Shown here in pieces: positions 6,467-14,045 of a DNA stretch of 28,519 bases. The notes below the pieces were generated by a model, which did not search any database, had not been told where the DNA came from, and saw only the letters and a list, made by a program, of their open reading frames with translations. Both the position numbers and the translations under genes were made by a program. Source of the stretch: a virus; the IMG/VR virus record IMGVR_UViG_3300034093_002055, positions 1-28,519 of that record; one strand, written 5' to 3'. The first letter of the stretch is position 1. Each line of letters opens with the position of its first letter.

Positions 6467-6670
6467 ATGGCAACCAAGAAACGCAAACCGCTCGGCTGGG
6501 CTAAGGAGAAAGTCGGGCGGCAATTGATCGCTCACGAGTTCATCGGCAGACGCGAGATGCAAGAGGCATTGCGAGCATTTGAGGATCATCGGGGCATCAT
6601 TCGCGTGCCATATGGCAGCACCAAGCCGAGAATCAATGCAGAATCGAAAGGCGTAAACGTAACTAAATAA
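6467..6670 (+). CDS. Small basic hypothetical protein
   Basis: 67 aa. Very basic start (MATKKRKPLGWAKEKVGRQL), then a helix (EFIGRREMQEALRAFEDHRG) and a short beta/Pro segment (IIRVPYGSTKPRIN). No Shine-Dalgarno sequence is visible; the ATG lies just past a TTGACA promoter, so leaderless translation is possible. It stands alone between a terminator and a 259-nt gap that precedes the ParB-like gene. The basic character suggests DNA or RNA binding. No family recognised. Confidence 0.5.
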   Translation: MATKKRKPLGWAKEKVGRQLIAHEFIGRREMQEALRAFEDHRGIIRVPYGSTKPRINAESKGVNVTK

Positions 6671-6729
6671 CAAGTAATGTAATCCAATTGTAACCAAAAC
6701 AAAAAACACGTCAAGACAAAAAAAGAAAA

Positions 6730-6879
6730 ATGATTGCGAGCGAGATAAATCCTTTAGGCTTAGTCGGTAACTGCAAACGCAAGTTGATTGCATTTAAGAG
6801 AATATGCGCAGACACCCCCACTAAGGAATCTTTTACGGTTTTGAAATGCCCCATGCGCTGCGTCTCGCGGTCAATCTAA
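6730..6879 (+). CDS. Possible 49-aa protein in the gap before the ParB-like gene
   Basis: The gap 6671-6929 contains one forward open frame with an ATG at 6730 after an A-rich stretch. The product (MIASEINPLGLVGNCKRKLI..., ending VLKCPMRCVSRSI) has three Cys in its C-terminal half and no recognisable motif. There is no good ribosome-binding site and no overlap with neighbours. The rest of the gap is A/T-rich near 6890-6925 and could hold the promoter of the ParB-like gene, but I see no clear boxes. Treat as tentative. Confidence 0.25.
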   Translation: MIASEINPLGLVGNCKRKLIAFKRICADTPTKESFTVLKCPMRCVSRSI

Positions 6880-6929
6880 ATGCACAAATTTTGCAATAAG
6901 CTCTAAAATAAACCAATGAAAACGACATT

Positions 6930-7727
6930 ATGAAAAACAAACCAAAAATAGAAATACTCAAAACCGACTCACTGATTCCCTACGCTAGAAACAGCCGCAC
7001 GCATAGCGAGGCACAGGTAGCACAGATCGCTGGCAGCATGCGAGAGTTTGGCTTCACGAACCCAGTGCTGATCGACGGAGAGAATGGCATCATCGCCGGT
7101 CACGGTCGCATCATGGCAGCGCAGAAGCTCGGACTCGCCGAAGTGCCGTGCATTAGGCTCGATCACCTCACAGAGACGCAGCGCAAGGCTTACGTCATCG
7201 CTGACAACAAGCTCGCGTTGAACGCCGAGTGGGATGAGGACATGCTCGGGCTGGAGCTGGCAGACCTGCGGGAGTTGGATTTTGATTTAGACCTGACTGG
7301 TTTTGATGGGACTGAAATCGAAGCTGCACTCAATCCTCCTGAGTTGGATCCAAATGAATCGGATGCTGATCTTTACTCGCACAAAGTCGAAACACCGATC
7401 TATGAACCGAAGGGTGATAAGCCTCCGATTGAAGAACTGGCAAACCATGAAAAGGCAAACAAGCTAATTGCAGCAATCAAAAAAGCCAAGCTGCCCGTTG
7501 ATGTCTCATCATTCCTTGAAGCGTCAGCTGCTCGCCACATCATTTTTGATTACGGCAAGATCGCCGAGTTTTACTGCCACGCTGACAAGCCAACTCAAGA
7601 GTTAATGGAAGATTCGGCACTGGTAATCATTGATTTCAAGAAAGCAATCGCTGACGGCTACGTTAACCTGACCAAGCGTCTGCAATCGCAGTTTCAAGAA
7701 GCAACCTCTGACTTTTCGGAAGAATGA
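6930..7727 (+). CDS. ParB/Srx-like protein linked to DNA modification
   Basis: 265 aa. Residues ~7-90 are a ParB N-terminal-like (ParB/Srx fold) domain: IEILKTDSLIPYARNSRTHS, VLIDGENGIIAGHGRIMAAQ, then VPCIRLDHLTETQRKAYVIA. In phages this domain is often fused to a DNA methyltransferase, but there is none here. The C-terminal half (YSHKVETPIYEPKGDKPPIE, DYGKIAEFYCHADKPTQELM, SALVIIDFKKAIADGY) resembles the tail of ParB-like proteins encoded next to TET-associated glycosyltransferases in phage base-modification clusters. The next gene is such a glycosyltransferase, overlapping by ATGA. A role in directing base modification is inferred; chromosome partitioning is unlikely because no ParA is present. 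Confidence 0.8.
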   Translation: MKNKPKIEILKTDSLIPYARNSRTHSEAQVAQIAGSMREFGFTNPVLIDGENGIIAGHGRIMAAQKLGLAEVPCIRLDHLTETQRKAYVIADNKLALNAEWDEDMLGLELADLRELDFDLDLTGFDGTEIEAALNPPELDPNESDADLYSHKVETPIYEPKGDKPPIEELANHEKANKLIAAIKKAKLPVDVSSFLEASAARHIIFDYGKIAEFYCHADKPTQELMEDSALVIIDFKKAIADGYVNLTKRLQSQFQEATSDFSEE

Positions 7728-8575
7728 AATTCGCAGCATTTATTTTATCCCATGGACGGGCTGAATCAGTAATCACCTTTGCCACTCTGCGCAAACAAGG
7801 TTACGATGGATCGATCTTTATCGTGATCGACAACGAAGACAGCCAAGGCGACCAGTATCGCGAAAAATATGGCGATCAAGTCGTGGTATTCGACAAGAAT
7901 AAGTATGCAGAAGCCACTGACAACTACGACAACTTTAAAAACTATCGAAGCACGACCCACGTTAGGAACGCCATATTTGATATTGCAAAAACAAAAGGTG
8001 TTGAGGCATTCGTAATGCTTGACGACGACTATTCGTTTTTCTGCTACAAGTTCAATGGATCACTGAAATACGGTGACTGGCTACACAAGCGAAGTCTCGG
8101 AATATCGTTTCTTGCTGTCGTTGATTTACTGAAATCATGTCCAAAAATATCGTCAATCGCATTTGCTCAGCAGGGCGACTTTATCGGCGGCCCGAATGGT
8201 GGCTTCTCGCAAGCTGTAAAAACAAAGCGAAAGGCCATGAACAGCTTTTTCTGTTTGACGGCACGTCGATTTAATTTTGTGAGCAGATTGAATGAGGACG
8301 TTAACACATACATGACACTTGGAATGCGTGGTGAAATTTTTCTAACGATAAACCAAATTTCGTTGAATCAGCAAACCACTCAGGCAAATGCCGGCGGAAT
8401 GACAGAAGCCTATTTATCCAGCGGCACTTATGTGAAAAGTTTTTACACGGTAATGGCAATGCCATCATCAACAAAAATCATGCCGATGGGATGGACAAAC
8501 CCACGGCTTCACCACCGGATAAGTTGGAACAATTCAGTTCCAAAGATTATTGATGAAACGCACAAAAAATCATGA
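7724..8575 (+). CDS. TET-associated-type glycosyltransferase (TAGT-like)
   Basis: 283 aa GT-A-fold glycosyltransferase. Visible features: FAAFILSHGRAESVITFATL start, FIVIDNEDSQGDQY, THVRNAIFDIAKTKGVEAF, the metal/nucleotide-sugar motif MLDDDYSFF (D100-D102), LNEDVNTY near residue 192, and a C-terminal block GTYVKSFYTVMAMPS followed by LHHRISWNN. This pattern fits the TAGT family, described from phage clusters in which a TET/JBP dioxygenase makes hydroxymethylcytosine and TAGT adds a sugar. The ATGA overlap with a ParB-like gene is typical of those clusters. No TET/JBP, hydroxymethylase or methyltransferase gene is visible in the window, so the substrate base is unproven. Confidence 0.78.
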   Translation: MKFAAFILSHGRAESVITFATLRKQGYDGSIFIVIDNEDSQGDQYREKYGDQVVVFDKNKYAEATDNYDNFKNYRSTTHVRNAIFDIAKTKGVEAFVMLDDDYSFFCYKFNGSLKYGDWLHKRSLGISFLAVVDLLKSCPKISSIAFAQQGDFIGGPNGGFSQAVKTKRKAMNSFFCLTARRFNFVSRLNEDVNTYMTLGMRGEIFLTINQISLNQQTTQANAGGMTEAYLSSGTYVKSFYTVMAMPSSTKIMPMGWTNPRLHHRISWNNSVPKIIDETHKKS

Positions 8576-8649
8576 GTGAGAAACCAAACAAAGGCGGCAG
8601 ACCGAAGCTAGAGATTGACGGCGATCTTGTCAAAAAGCTGGCAATGTAA
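8572..8649 (+). pseudogene. Remnant of a small DNA-binding protein gene
   Basis: The ATG overlaps the glycosyltransferase stop (ATGA) and encodes 25 aa, MSEKPNKGGRPKLEIDGDLV then KKLAM. The GGRPKLEIDGDLVKKLA opening is typical of phage HTH proteins placed just before terminase genes, which normally continue with a full helix-turn-helix. Here a stop follows at once; in another frame the next bases read QCNSTDAL before a stop, like the far end of such an HTH. This fits a gene that has lost its middle by deletion and frameshift. A real 25-aa peptide cannot be excluded. Confidence 0.45.
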
Positions 8650-8679
8650 CTCGACCGATGCGCTCTAATCCAATAACAC

Positions 8680-9342
8680 ATGAGTGAAAAAAACGTCATC
8701 ACGCCAGAAATGGCGCAAAAAATACAAAGCGCAAACATTGACAACATCCTGAAAAAGGTAAAGGCAGGCAAGGTGCTGACAGCTCAGGAGCAAAAAGCGA
8801 TTGCTGAAAATAAGCAAGATGAAGTAGTTGATAAAAAAACTCCATTATTTACTGCTCGTCAAATGACCGAAGCTCTAGACGTAACAGCGGGTAGAATTAC
8901 GCAACTCAAAAACGATTGCGTTCTTGTGCCAGTTGGAAGCAAGTATGATGCCATTGCGTCAATGCGTGCTTATGTTAAAAAATTGCGAGACAAACAAAAG
9001 GACGTTATCACTTTTGAAGGCGTGCCGGACATCGACGAATCTAAAGCTCGCAAGGAGGCAGCGCAGGCGGGACTAGCAGAGTTGAAGCTTGCAGAGGAGA
9101 AAATGGAAGTTGTCAGGATCGCAGAGATCGACACGCGAGATGCTAAGATTGGCGCAGCAGTCAGGGCAGCGACCATGAAGCGCAGATCAGAATTGCCGCC
9201 TATTTTGGAGGGGTTGAGCGCAAATCAGATTGCGGCAATCCTCGATGAGCGAGATCGTGACTTTCTGGAAATGCTTGCTGACCAGCAAAGCGAGTTTTGG
9301 GAGCGCAGGGAAAAACTAAAAGCAGCAATGGAAAATGAGTGA
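8680..9342 (+). CDS. Terminase small subunit, Nu1-like
   Basis: 220 aa. After a helical N terminus (NIDNILKKVKAGKVLTAQEQ) comes an HTH-like segment (FTARQMTEALDVTAGRITQL), then a long acidic/basic helix (KARKEAAQAGLAELKLAEEK, RIAEIDTRDA) and a helical C terminus (AAILDERDRDFLEMLADQQS). The DNA-binding domain followed by the helix that joins the large subunit is the plan of lambda Nu1-type small terminases, which recognise the packaging site. It overlaps the large subunit by 8 nt. Subfamily assignment is by pattern and position. Confidence 0.8.
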   Translation: MSEKNVITPEMAQKIQSANIDNILKKVKAGKVLTAQEQKAIAENKQDEVVDKKTPLFTARQMTEALDVTAGRITQLKNDCVLVPVGSKYDAIASMRAYVKKLRDKQKDVITFEGVPDIDESKARKEAAQAGLAELKLAEEKMEVVRIAEIDTRDAKIGAAVRAATMKRRSELPPILEGLSANQIAAILDERDRDFLEMLADQQSEFWERREKLKAAMENE

Positions 9343-11035
9343 TGCATTTTGCCGAGCGGTCAGACCGCCATCAGATTTACAAGTTGCCGATTGGTGCGCT
9401 CAAAACGTGCATATTGTCGGATCAGAACGCTCATCGAAATTTGACATCGATCAATTCCCCTGGTGGAGATTTCCGATGGAGCAGATCCGCAACCATGACG
9501 TGCAAGAGGTTTACGTTACCATGCCAACAGGCAGCGGAAAATCAACAATGGCAGAAGCGTTATTTTGCTACATTGTAAGCGAGGATGCAGGGAATTTGCT
9601 TTACGCATCGCAGGCAAACGACAAGGCGAAGTTTTGGGCAGAGTCTCGATTGTTGCCAGCATTAAAAAGGTGTAAATCACTTGAAAGTTTATGGCCCGAG
9701 GATCGGCACAGCTCGCGCAAAACGGAGATCATCTGGCCTCACATGGCGATGCAATTCGTGGGCGCGAACCTCACAAACTTCCAAGAGGTGTCAGTTCGCT
9801 ATGTTTTCGGCGACGAGGATTGGCGATGGGATGATGGATTAATAAAAGAAGCATTGGCGCGGCACCATGAGCGATGGAATCGAAAAGCGTTTTTCGTTTC
9901 GCAGGGCGGTTACAAGCACAAAGAAGGATTTAGAAAGCGCGAGATTGCCACGGAATACATTTACAAATGGGCATGTCAGGGCTGCGGGAATTACCACGAT
10001 TGGAGCGATGCAAATCTGAAATATGACATTGTAAAAAAAGACGGGGAAATAGACCGACAATCAACGTGCGATACGGCGCGGATTCAATGCCCGAACTGTG
10101 GACACATTCACAAAGACAGCATTCAGGATCGCCGGGCATTGTGTGATTCCAGCACTTACATTTTAGAGCGCATCGGCAGTAATCCACGAATGGTTTACAT
10201 CCACGGAGTGACACGGCTCACTATGTGGTGGGTTTCATATAGCGAGGTCGTCGGCAGGATTCTCGACGCAAAGGATCAGCTAAACAATGGGCGAATTGAG
10301 CCATGGAAGCAGTTGCGGCAAAAAGACTTTGCAGAGTTTTGGGATGAAAACTTTGTGCCAGACAAAAAGGAAATAGCCATCGGTGACTTTTCAAAAGAGG
10401 AACTAAGCGCAACACCAATCGAAAACGAGCATGGACGCTACATGACTATTGACTGTGGCAAAGGGCATTACTGGCATATTGGCGCGGCATGGACTAAAGA
10501 CGCAAAATGCAAAGTTCTTTCCGAGGGTTACATCGATAGCGAGGCAAAGCTAAAAGCGGTGCAGGACAAAGCTGGAATCGCAGCAAGTAACGTGTTTGTT
10601 GACATTTCATGGGACACGGAAAACCTTGACGTTCTCGCGATGATTGAGCGCAACGGCTGGACGGGCATTAGAGGTAGCGACAAGCTAGAGTTCACGCATC
10701 AAACGCAGGATGGGAAACAAGTTGCCAAGGCGTATTCGAAATACGGACGCATGATGACTAAGAGCAAGCAGATCGTGCGTTACTTTTTCGTATCGTCAAA
10801 ACGATTCAAAGATGACACCGATGGATTGCTCAACGCTGGCAGGATTGAGCTGCCGATTGATGTTAGCGACAACTTCCGCAATCACCTGAAGGCAGAGGTC
10901 AAAGCTGAGACAACAGACGGAAAAGGCAACGTCACGCAGTTCTGGAAAACTCTGAATCGTAACAACCACTTGTGGGACTGTCTTTATTACAATGTTGCAG
11001 TTGCTTACGTTCGCGGCGTTTTCAAGGGTGAATAA
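9335..11035 (+). CDS. Terminase large subunit, lambda gpA family
   Basis: 566 aa (lambda gpA 641). ATPase domain: Walker A-like MPTGSGKS (residues 63-70) and an acidic FGDEDWRW segment (D160-D162) at the Walker B position. A zinc-ribbon-like insert has CQGCG (C214, C217) and CPNCG (C252, C255), typical of the gpA family. The nuclease domain offers TIDCGKGHYW (D373), FVDISWDTEN (D423) and a late WDCLYY (D548) as the probable metal-binding acidic residues. The protein cuts concatemers and drives DNA into the prohead. The start at 9335 overlaps the small subunit by 8 nt. Confidence 0.94.
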   Translation: MSDAFCRAVRPPSDLQVADWCAQNVHIVGSERSSKFDIDQFPWWRFPMEQIRNHDVQEVYVTMPTGSGKSTMAEALFCYIVSEDAGNLLYASQANDKAKFWAESRLLPALKRCKSLESLWPEDRHSSRKTEIIWPHMAMQFVGANLTNFQEVSVRYVFGDEDWRWDDGLIKEALARHHERWNRKAFFVSQGGYKHKEGFRKREIATEYIYKWACQGCGNYHDWSDANLKYDIVKKDGEIDRQSTCDTARIQCPNCGHIHKDSIQDRRALCDSSTYILERIGSNPRMVYIHGVTRLTMWWVSYSEVVGRILDAKDQLNNGRIEPWKQLRQKDFAEFWDENFVPDKKEIAIGDFSKEELSATPIENEHGRYMTIDCGKGHYWHIGAAWTKDAKCKVLSEGYIDSEAKLKAVQDKAGIAASNVFVDISWDTENLDVLAMIERNGWTGIRGSDKLEFTHQTQDGKQVAKAYSKYGRMMTKSKQIVRYFFVSSKRFKDDTDGLLNAGRIELPIDVSDNFRNHLKAEVKAETTDGKGNVTQFWKTLNRNNHLWDCLYYNVAVAYVRGVFKGE

Positions 11036-11053
11036 ATTAGCCGAAAAAAATAC

Positions 11054-11083
11054 TTGACGCAACAAGAATCAATCGCGCAATAC
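11054..11083 (+). promoter_or_regulatory. Promoter-like TTGACG element before the gpW-position gene
   Basis: The 52-nt gap after the large terminase has TTGACG (11054-11059) and, about 18 nt on, CAATAC (11078-11083) followed by GCGC and the ATG at 11088. The -10 match is weak. The sequence TTGACGCAACAAGAATCAATC is closely matched before the scaffold gene (13572) and more loosely at 6432 and 23270. Promoter function is inferred from this recurrence. Confidence 0.33.
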
Positions 11084-11087
11084 GCGC

Positions 11088-11366
11088 ATGAATCTTGCTC
11101 GGCTAGCATTAACGGTCGCAAAGGCTACGCGAACGAACGCGACTGCCATGCAAACCATTCGTGACGAATACGCCGCGATTGCGCTGGAAGTTGCCACATC
11201 AGCCGATGCTGGCAAAGAGTTAACTAGCGCAACGGTCAACGGTCAAACCTTCTCACAGTCAACGACTATTTCCAAAGCTGACCGCTTGGCACTATTGGAG
11301 CGAGTCGTTTGGCATTATGACAACGGCTTCACATCCACAACCCGAACCCGTGTATTTTTCCAATGA
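11088..11366 (+). CDS. gpW-position head completion/neck protein (putative)
   Basis: 92 aa. It lies exactly between the large terminase and the portal, the place held by gpW in lambda. The N-terminal half is helical (TIRDEYAAIALEVATSADAG), followed by beta-like SATVNGQTFSQSTTISKADR and a helix ALLERVVWHYDNGF, similar in plan to gpW-type head-tail joining proteins, which have about 70 residues. I see no sequence signature strong enough to prove homology. It overlaps the portal gene by ATGA. The function is inferred from position and size. Confidence 0.5.
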   Translation: MNLARLALTVAKATRTNATAMQTIRDEYAAIALEVATSADAGKELTSATVNGQTFSQSTTISKADRLALLERVVWHYDNGFTSTTRTRVFFQ

Positions 11367-12832
11367 TCGTTGACCAATACGGACAAACTGTAAAATTTGC
11401 GCACGCTGCTACGCGTGATGTTCGCCGCTCGCCACAATACGAAAATCGAGATGGTGACATTGACAAGTTAATCCCGATGAATGACCGCCGAACCTTGGCG
11501 GCATTGTCACGCAGGCTATACACCAACATGGGCGTGCCGAGGGCAGCAATCAATCAAAAAGCCGATTACAGCGTTGGTGAGGCATGGCTTCCAACTTACA
11601 CAGGCGCGGATCGTGACGCTGGCAACGCTGCCACGCAATACCTGATAAACGTGCTTTATCCTAACAGCGACATCCGCGGCGGGATGTATGATTGGCAAAC
11701 TGACTTGCGTTTGACATCCATCGCCATGGATCGAGACGGCGGGGATTTCACGCTTTTGACCTACGATTCAAGCGGGACATTTCCACAGTTTCAGTCGATC
11801 CCGTATCACCAATGTTGGAGCAAAAACGCAGCGGACGGGCAAGAGCTAAAAGACGGCACCTACAAAGGCGCAGTCATCCGCGATGGCGTTATTTACAACA
11901 AAGCTGGCAGACCGATTGCATTTCGTATCAGCACTGGCACGCAGTCATCGGATTATGAGGATTTCCCAGCATACAAAATCATTCACGGCTTTAACCCTGA
12001 ATGGCAGGAGCAAGGGCGCGGATTGCCGAGCTTTACGCACGCATTGGAAGATTTGAAGCATTGCTTGCAATCAACCGAATACGAACGCATCCGTCAAATG
12101 ATCGTTTCAAGCATTGGGCTTGTTGAACACAACGAAATTGGAGGTGCTGATTTGGACGATCCAGCAAACACTGACATGCTTTGTAACACTGATACTGGAA
12201 TCACTTTTGAGCGAGTTCAGCCAGGAACAAACCGTTACTTTGTAGCTGGCAGCGGCAGCAAAATTGAAACAATCAAACACGAAAACCCCGGTGACGTTTG
12301 GGAATCATTTCATGACCGCATGATCCGAATGAGCTTGATAGGCATTGGCTGGTCATATTCGATGACTTGGAAGCCAGCAGGGCAAGGCACGGCAGAACGG
12401 GCAGAAGTTGAACGCGCACGCAGAGCTATTCTTGCACGTCAAAAAGTGCTGAAATATATTGCCAAGCGCAAGCTTGAATACGCTTATGCAGTTCTGGCAG
12501 CCAACGGGAAAATCACACAAGTTGCCGCGCCGTTTTCTTGGTCATTTACAATGCCGCCACGTTTGACCGTGGATGATGGCAGAGAAGCGCAAATGGCACG
12601 CGAAGGATTCAAACTTGGAACCATCAACATGGGTGACATTCTGGAAGCGCAAGGCACAACGCTAACGGAGCATTACACCGAGCGCGCTGAGGAAATCGCA
12701 ATGCGCAAAGTCATCGCCGCGCAAGTAGCAGAAAAATACAAAGTGATCATCGAAGATCGCGAAATGGTGATGCTCACGCCAAACGAAATGAGCCAACAAC
12801 AATCTACACCGAATGAAGAACCAACTGCATAA
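11363..12832 (+). CDS. Portal protein, lambda gpB family
   Basis: 489 aa (lambda gpB 533). Recognisable family features include GVPRAAINQKADYSVGEAWL near the N terminus, YDWQTDLRLTSIAMDRDGGD, FHDRMIRMSLIGIGWSYSMT and EVERARRAILARQ in the wing and stem region, with a polar C-terminal tail. Portal proteins form the dodecameric ring at one vertex through which DNA enters and leaves. It starts by ATGA overlap with the gpW-position gene and is followed by the head protease, the conserved lambda order. Confidence 0.92.
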   Translation: MIVDQYGQTVKFAHAATRDVRRSPQYENRDGDIDKLIPMNDRRTLAALSRRLYTNMGVPRAAINQKADYSVGEAWLPTYTGADRDAGNAATQYLINVLYPNSDIRGGMYDWQTDLRLTSIAMDRDGGDFTLLTYDSSGTFPQFQSIPYHQCWSKNAADGQELKDGTYKGAVIRDGVIYNKAGRPIAFRISTGTQSSDYEDFPAYKIIHGFNPEWQEQGRGLPSFTHALEDLKHCLQSTEYERIRQMIVSSIGLVEHNEIGGADLDDPANTDMLCNTDTGITFERVQPGTNRYFVAGSGSKIETIKHENPGDVWESFHDRMIRMSLIGIGWSYSMTWKPAGQGTAERAEVERARRAILARQKVLKYIAKRKLEYAYAVLAANGKITQVAAPFSWSFTMPPRLTVDDGREAQMAREGFKLGTINMGDILEAQGTTLTEHYTERAEEIAMRKVIAAQVAEKYKVIIEDREMVMLTPNEMSQQQSTPNEEPTA

Positions 12833-13562
12833 TCACCTTGCAATGCAACGCTTTTACGCTTGCGATGCGTCACAGCTAAACGCTGCAATGAACGCTAGTC
12901 TCGACGATGTTGAGATTGAGGATTTTTACAACCTTCGACCATCGCCATCAATCGAAAATGAAATCGGCACAATCTCGATACAGGGGATGCTGACAAATGG
13001 AGTTCCAGCAATTTACGAAAAGGTCGGAATCGTGACCAGCTACGATACGATCAAAGATGAGATTGATGATTTGATGGAGCAAGGAGCGCAAGCAATCAAC
13101 TTTGTAATCAACAGCGGAGGCGGCAGCGTAAATGGTGCTATTGAGCTTTCGCGCTACATTGCATCACTATCCGTGCCAACTGCCGCAACGGTAATGTCTT
13201 GCGCTTGCTCTGCGGCTTACATGCTGGCAAGTGCTACCAATCGCATTGTGATTTCTGAAACCGCTCAAATCGGCAACATCGGAACAATCATGACTTGGTA
13301 TGATTATACTCAATACGAGCGCAATATCGGAATTGAGGCAAAGGCAATAACCAACGAAGGCGCAACGCTGAAATCAACTTTCCATTTGGAGCCGAATGCA
13401 GAGCAACTAGCATTTTTGCAAGAGTCAGCAAATCAATTTGGCGATGCTTTTAAAGCGTTTGTTTCAGAGCGCAGACCAGACATCGACGAAGAAGTTTTCC
13501 GCGCTGGCTGGTATTCTGGACAACGAGCAATCGACCTAGGCTTGGCAGATGAAATTATCTGA
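12813..13562 (+). CDS. Prohead protease, S49 (SppA/gpC) family
   Basis: 249 aa. SGGGSVNGAIELSRYIASL forms the oxyanion region, S133 in CSAAYMLAS fits the catalytic serine, and K187 in GATLKST fits the SppA-type catalytic lysine; NIGTIMTWYDYTQYERNIGI lies between them. It cleaves the scaffold and possibly other head proteins during prohead maturation. Lambda gpC has a C-terminal extension that also encodes the scaffold Nu3; here that part is missing and a separate scaffold-like gene follows. The ATG at 12813 gives a 20-nt overlap with the portal gene; an ATG at 12843 is an equally possible start. Confidence 0.9.
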   Translation: MKNQLHNHLAMQRFYACDASQLNAAMNASLDDVEIEDFYNLRPSPSIENEIGTISIQGMLTNGVPAIYEKVGIVTSYDTIKDEIDDLMEQGAQAINFVINSGGGSVNGAIELSRYIASLSVPTAATVMSCACSAAYMLASATNRIVISETAQIGNIGTIMTWYDYTQYERNIGIEAKAITNEGATLKSTFHLEPNAEQLAFLQESANQFGDAFKAFVSERRPDIDEEVFRAGWYSGQRAIDLGLADEII

Positions 13563-13571
13563 AAAAAAATC

Positions 13572-13600
13572 TTGACGTAACACAAATCAATCAAAAATCG
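13572..13600 (+). promoter_or_regulatory. Promoter-like TTGACG element before the scaffold gene
   Basis: In the 46-nt gap after the protease, TTGACG (13572-13577) begins a stretch TTGACGTAACACAAATCAATC that matches 18 of 21 positions of the element before 11088. The expected -10 position is only A/T-rich (AAAATC), without a good box or GCGC. It may boost scaffold and coat expression, or be a protein-binding site; both are inference. Confidence 0.33.
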
Positions 13601-13608
13601 AACTCGAA

Positions 13609-14037
13609 ATGAGCTTTAACCCATTCGCAAACAAAGCAGACCTCGAAGCCGCGCAATCGCAAATTGCATCGCTCACCGAGGATCTGACCGCAGCACAAGC
13701 TGAACTATCCGCTGAACGTGAGACAGTCGCAGCTCATGCACAATCAATTTCTGACTTGCAAGCACAAGTTGCAACTCTCACCGCAGAGCGTGATACATCC
13801 GCAGAAAGCTTGACACAAGCACAAGCGCAAATCGTAACTCTCCAAGAAGAAGTGCAAACTGCCGAGGCTAGCGCAGAGCAAAAAGCCATTGTGCTACTTT
13901 CGCAAAACGGACACGAAACACCAGTTGCAATCGAGGAAGAAAGCGCAATCAAAAACAAAACTCTCCAACAGTTCAACACGCTCACGCCTGCCGAGCGCAT
14001 GAACTTCGTCAAAACTGGCGGCAAAATCATCAACTAA
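13609..14037 (+). CDS. Coiled-coil capsid scaffold-like protein
   Basis: 142 aa. Residues ~8-95 form a long heptad-rich, Ala/Glu/Gln-rich coiled coil (ADLEAAQSQIASLTEDLTAA and continuing). After a short linker the C terminus reads LQQFNTLTPAERMNFVKTGG, a helix-turn element that may bind the coat protein. Its position between the protease and the major capsid protein, the extended coiled coil and the short C-terminal domain all fit a scaffolding protein that would be degraded by the S49 protease. Decoration proteins are usually beta-rich, so that alternative fits less well. Confidence 0.65.
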   Translation: MSFNPFANKADLEAAQSQIASLTEDLTAAQAELSAERETVAAHAQSISDLQAQVATLTAERDTSAESLTQAQAQIVTLQEEVQTAEASAEQKAIVLLSQNGHETPVAIEEESAIKNKTLQQFNTLTPAERMNFVKTGGKIIN

Positions 14038-14045
14038 CATAACAC

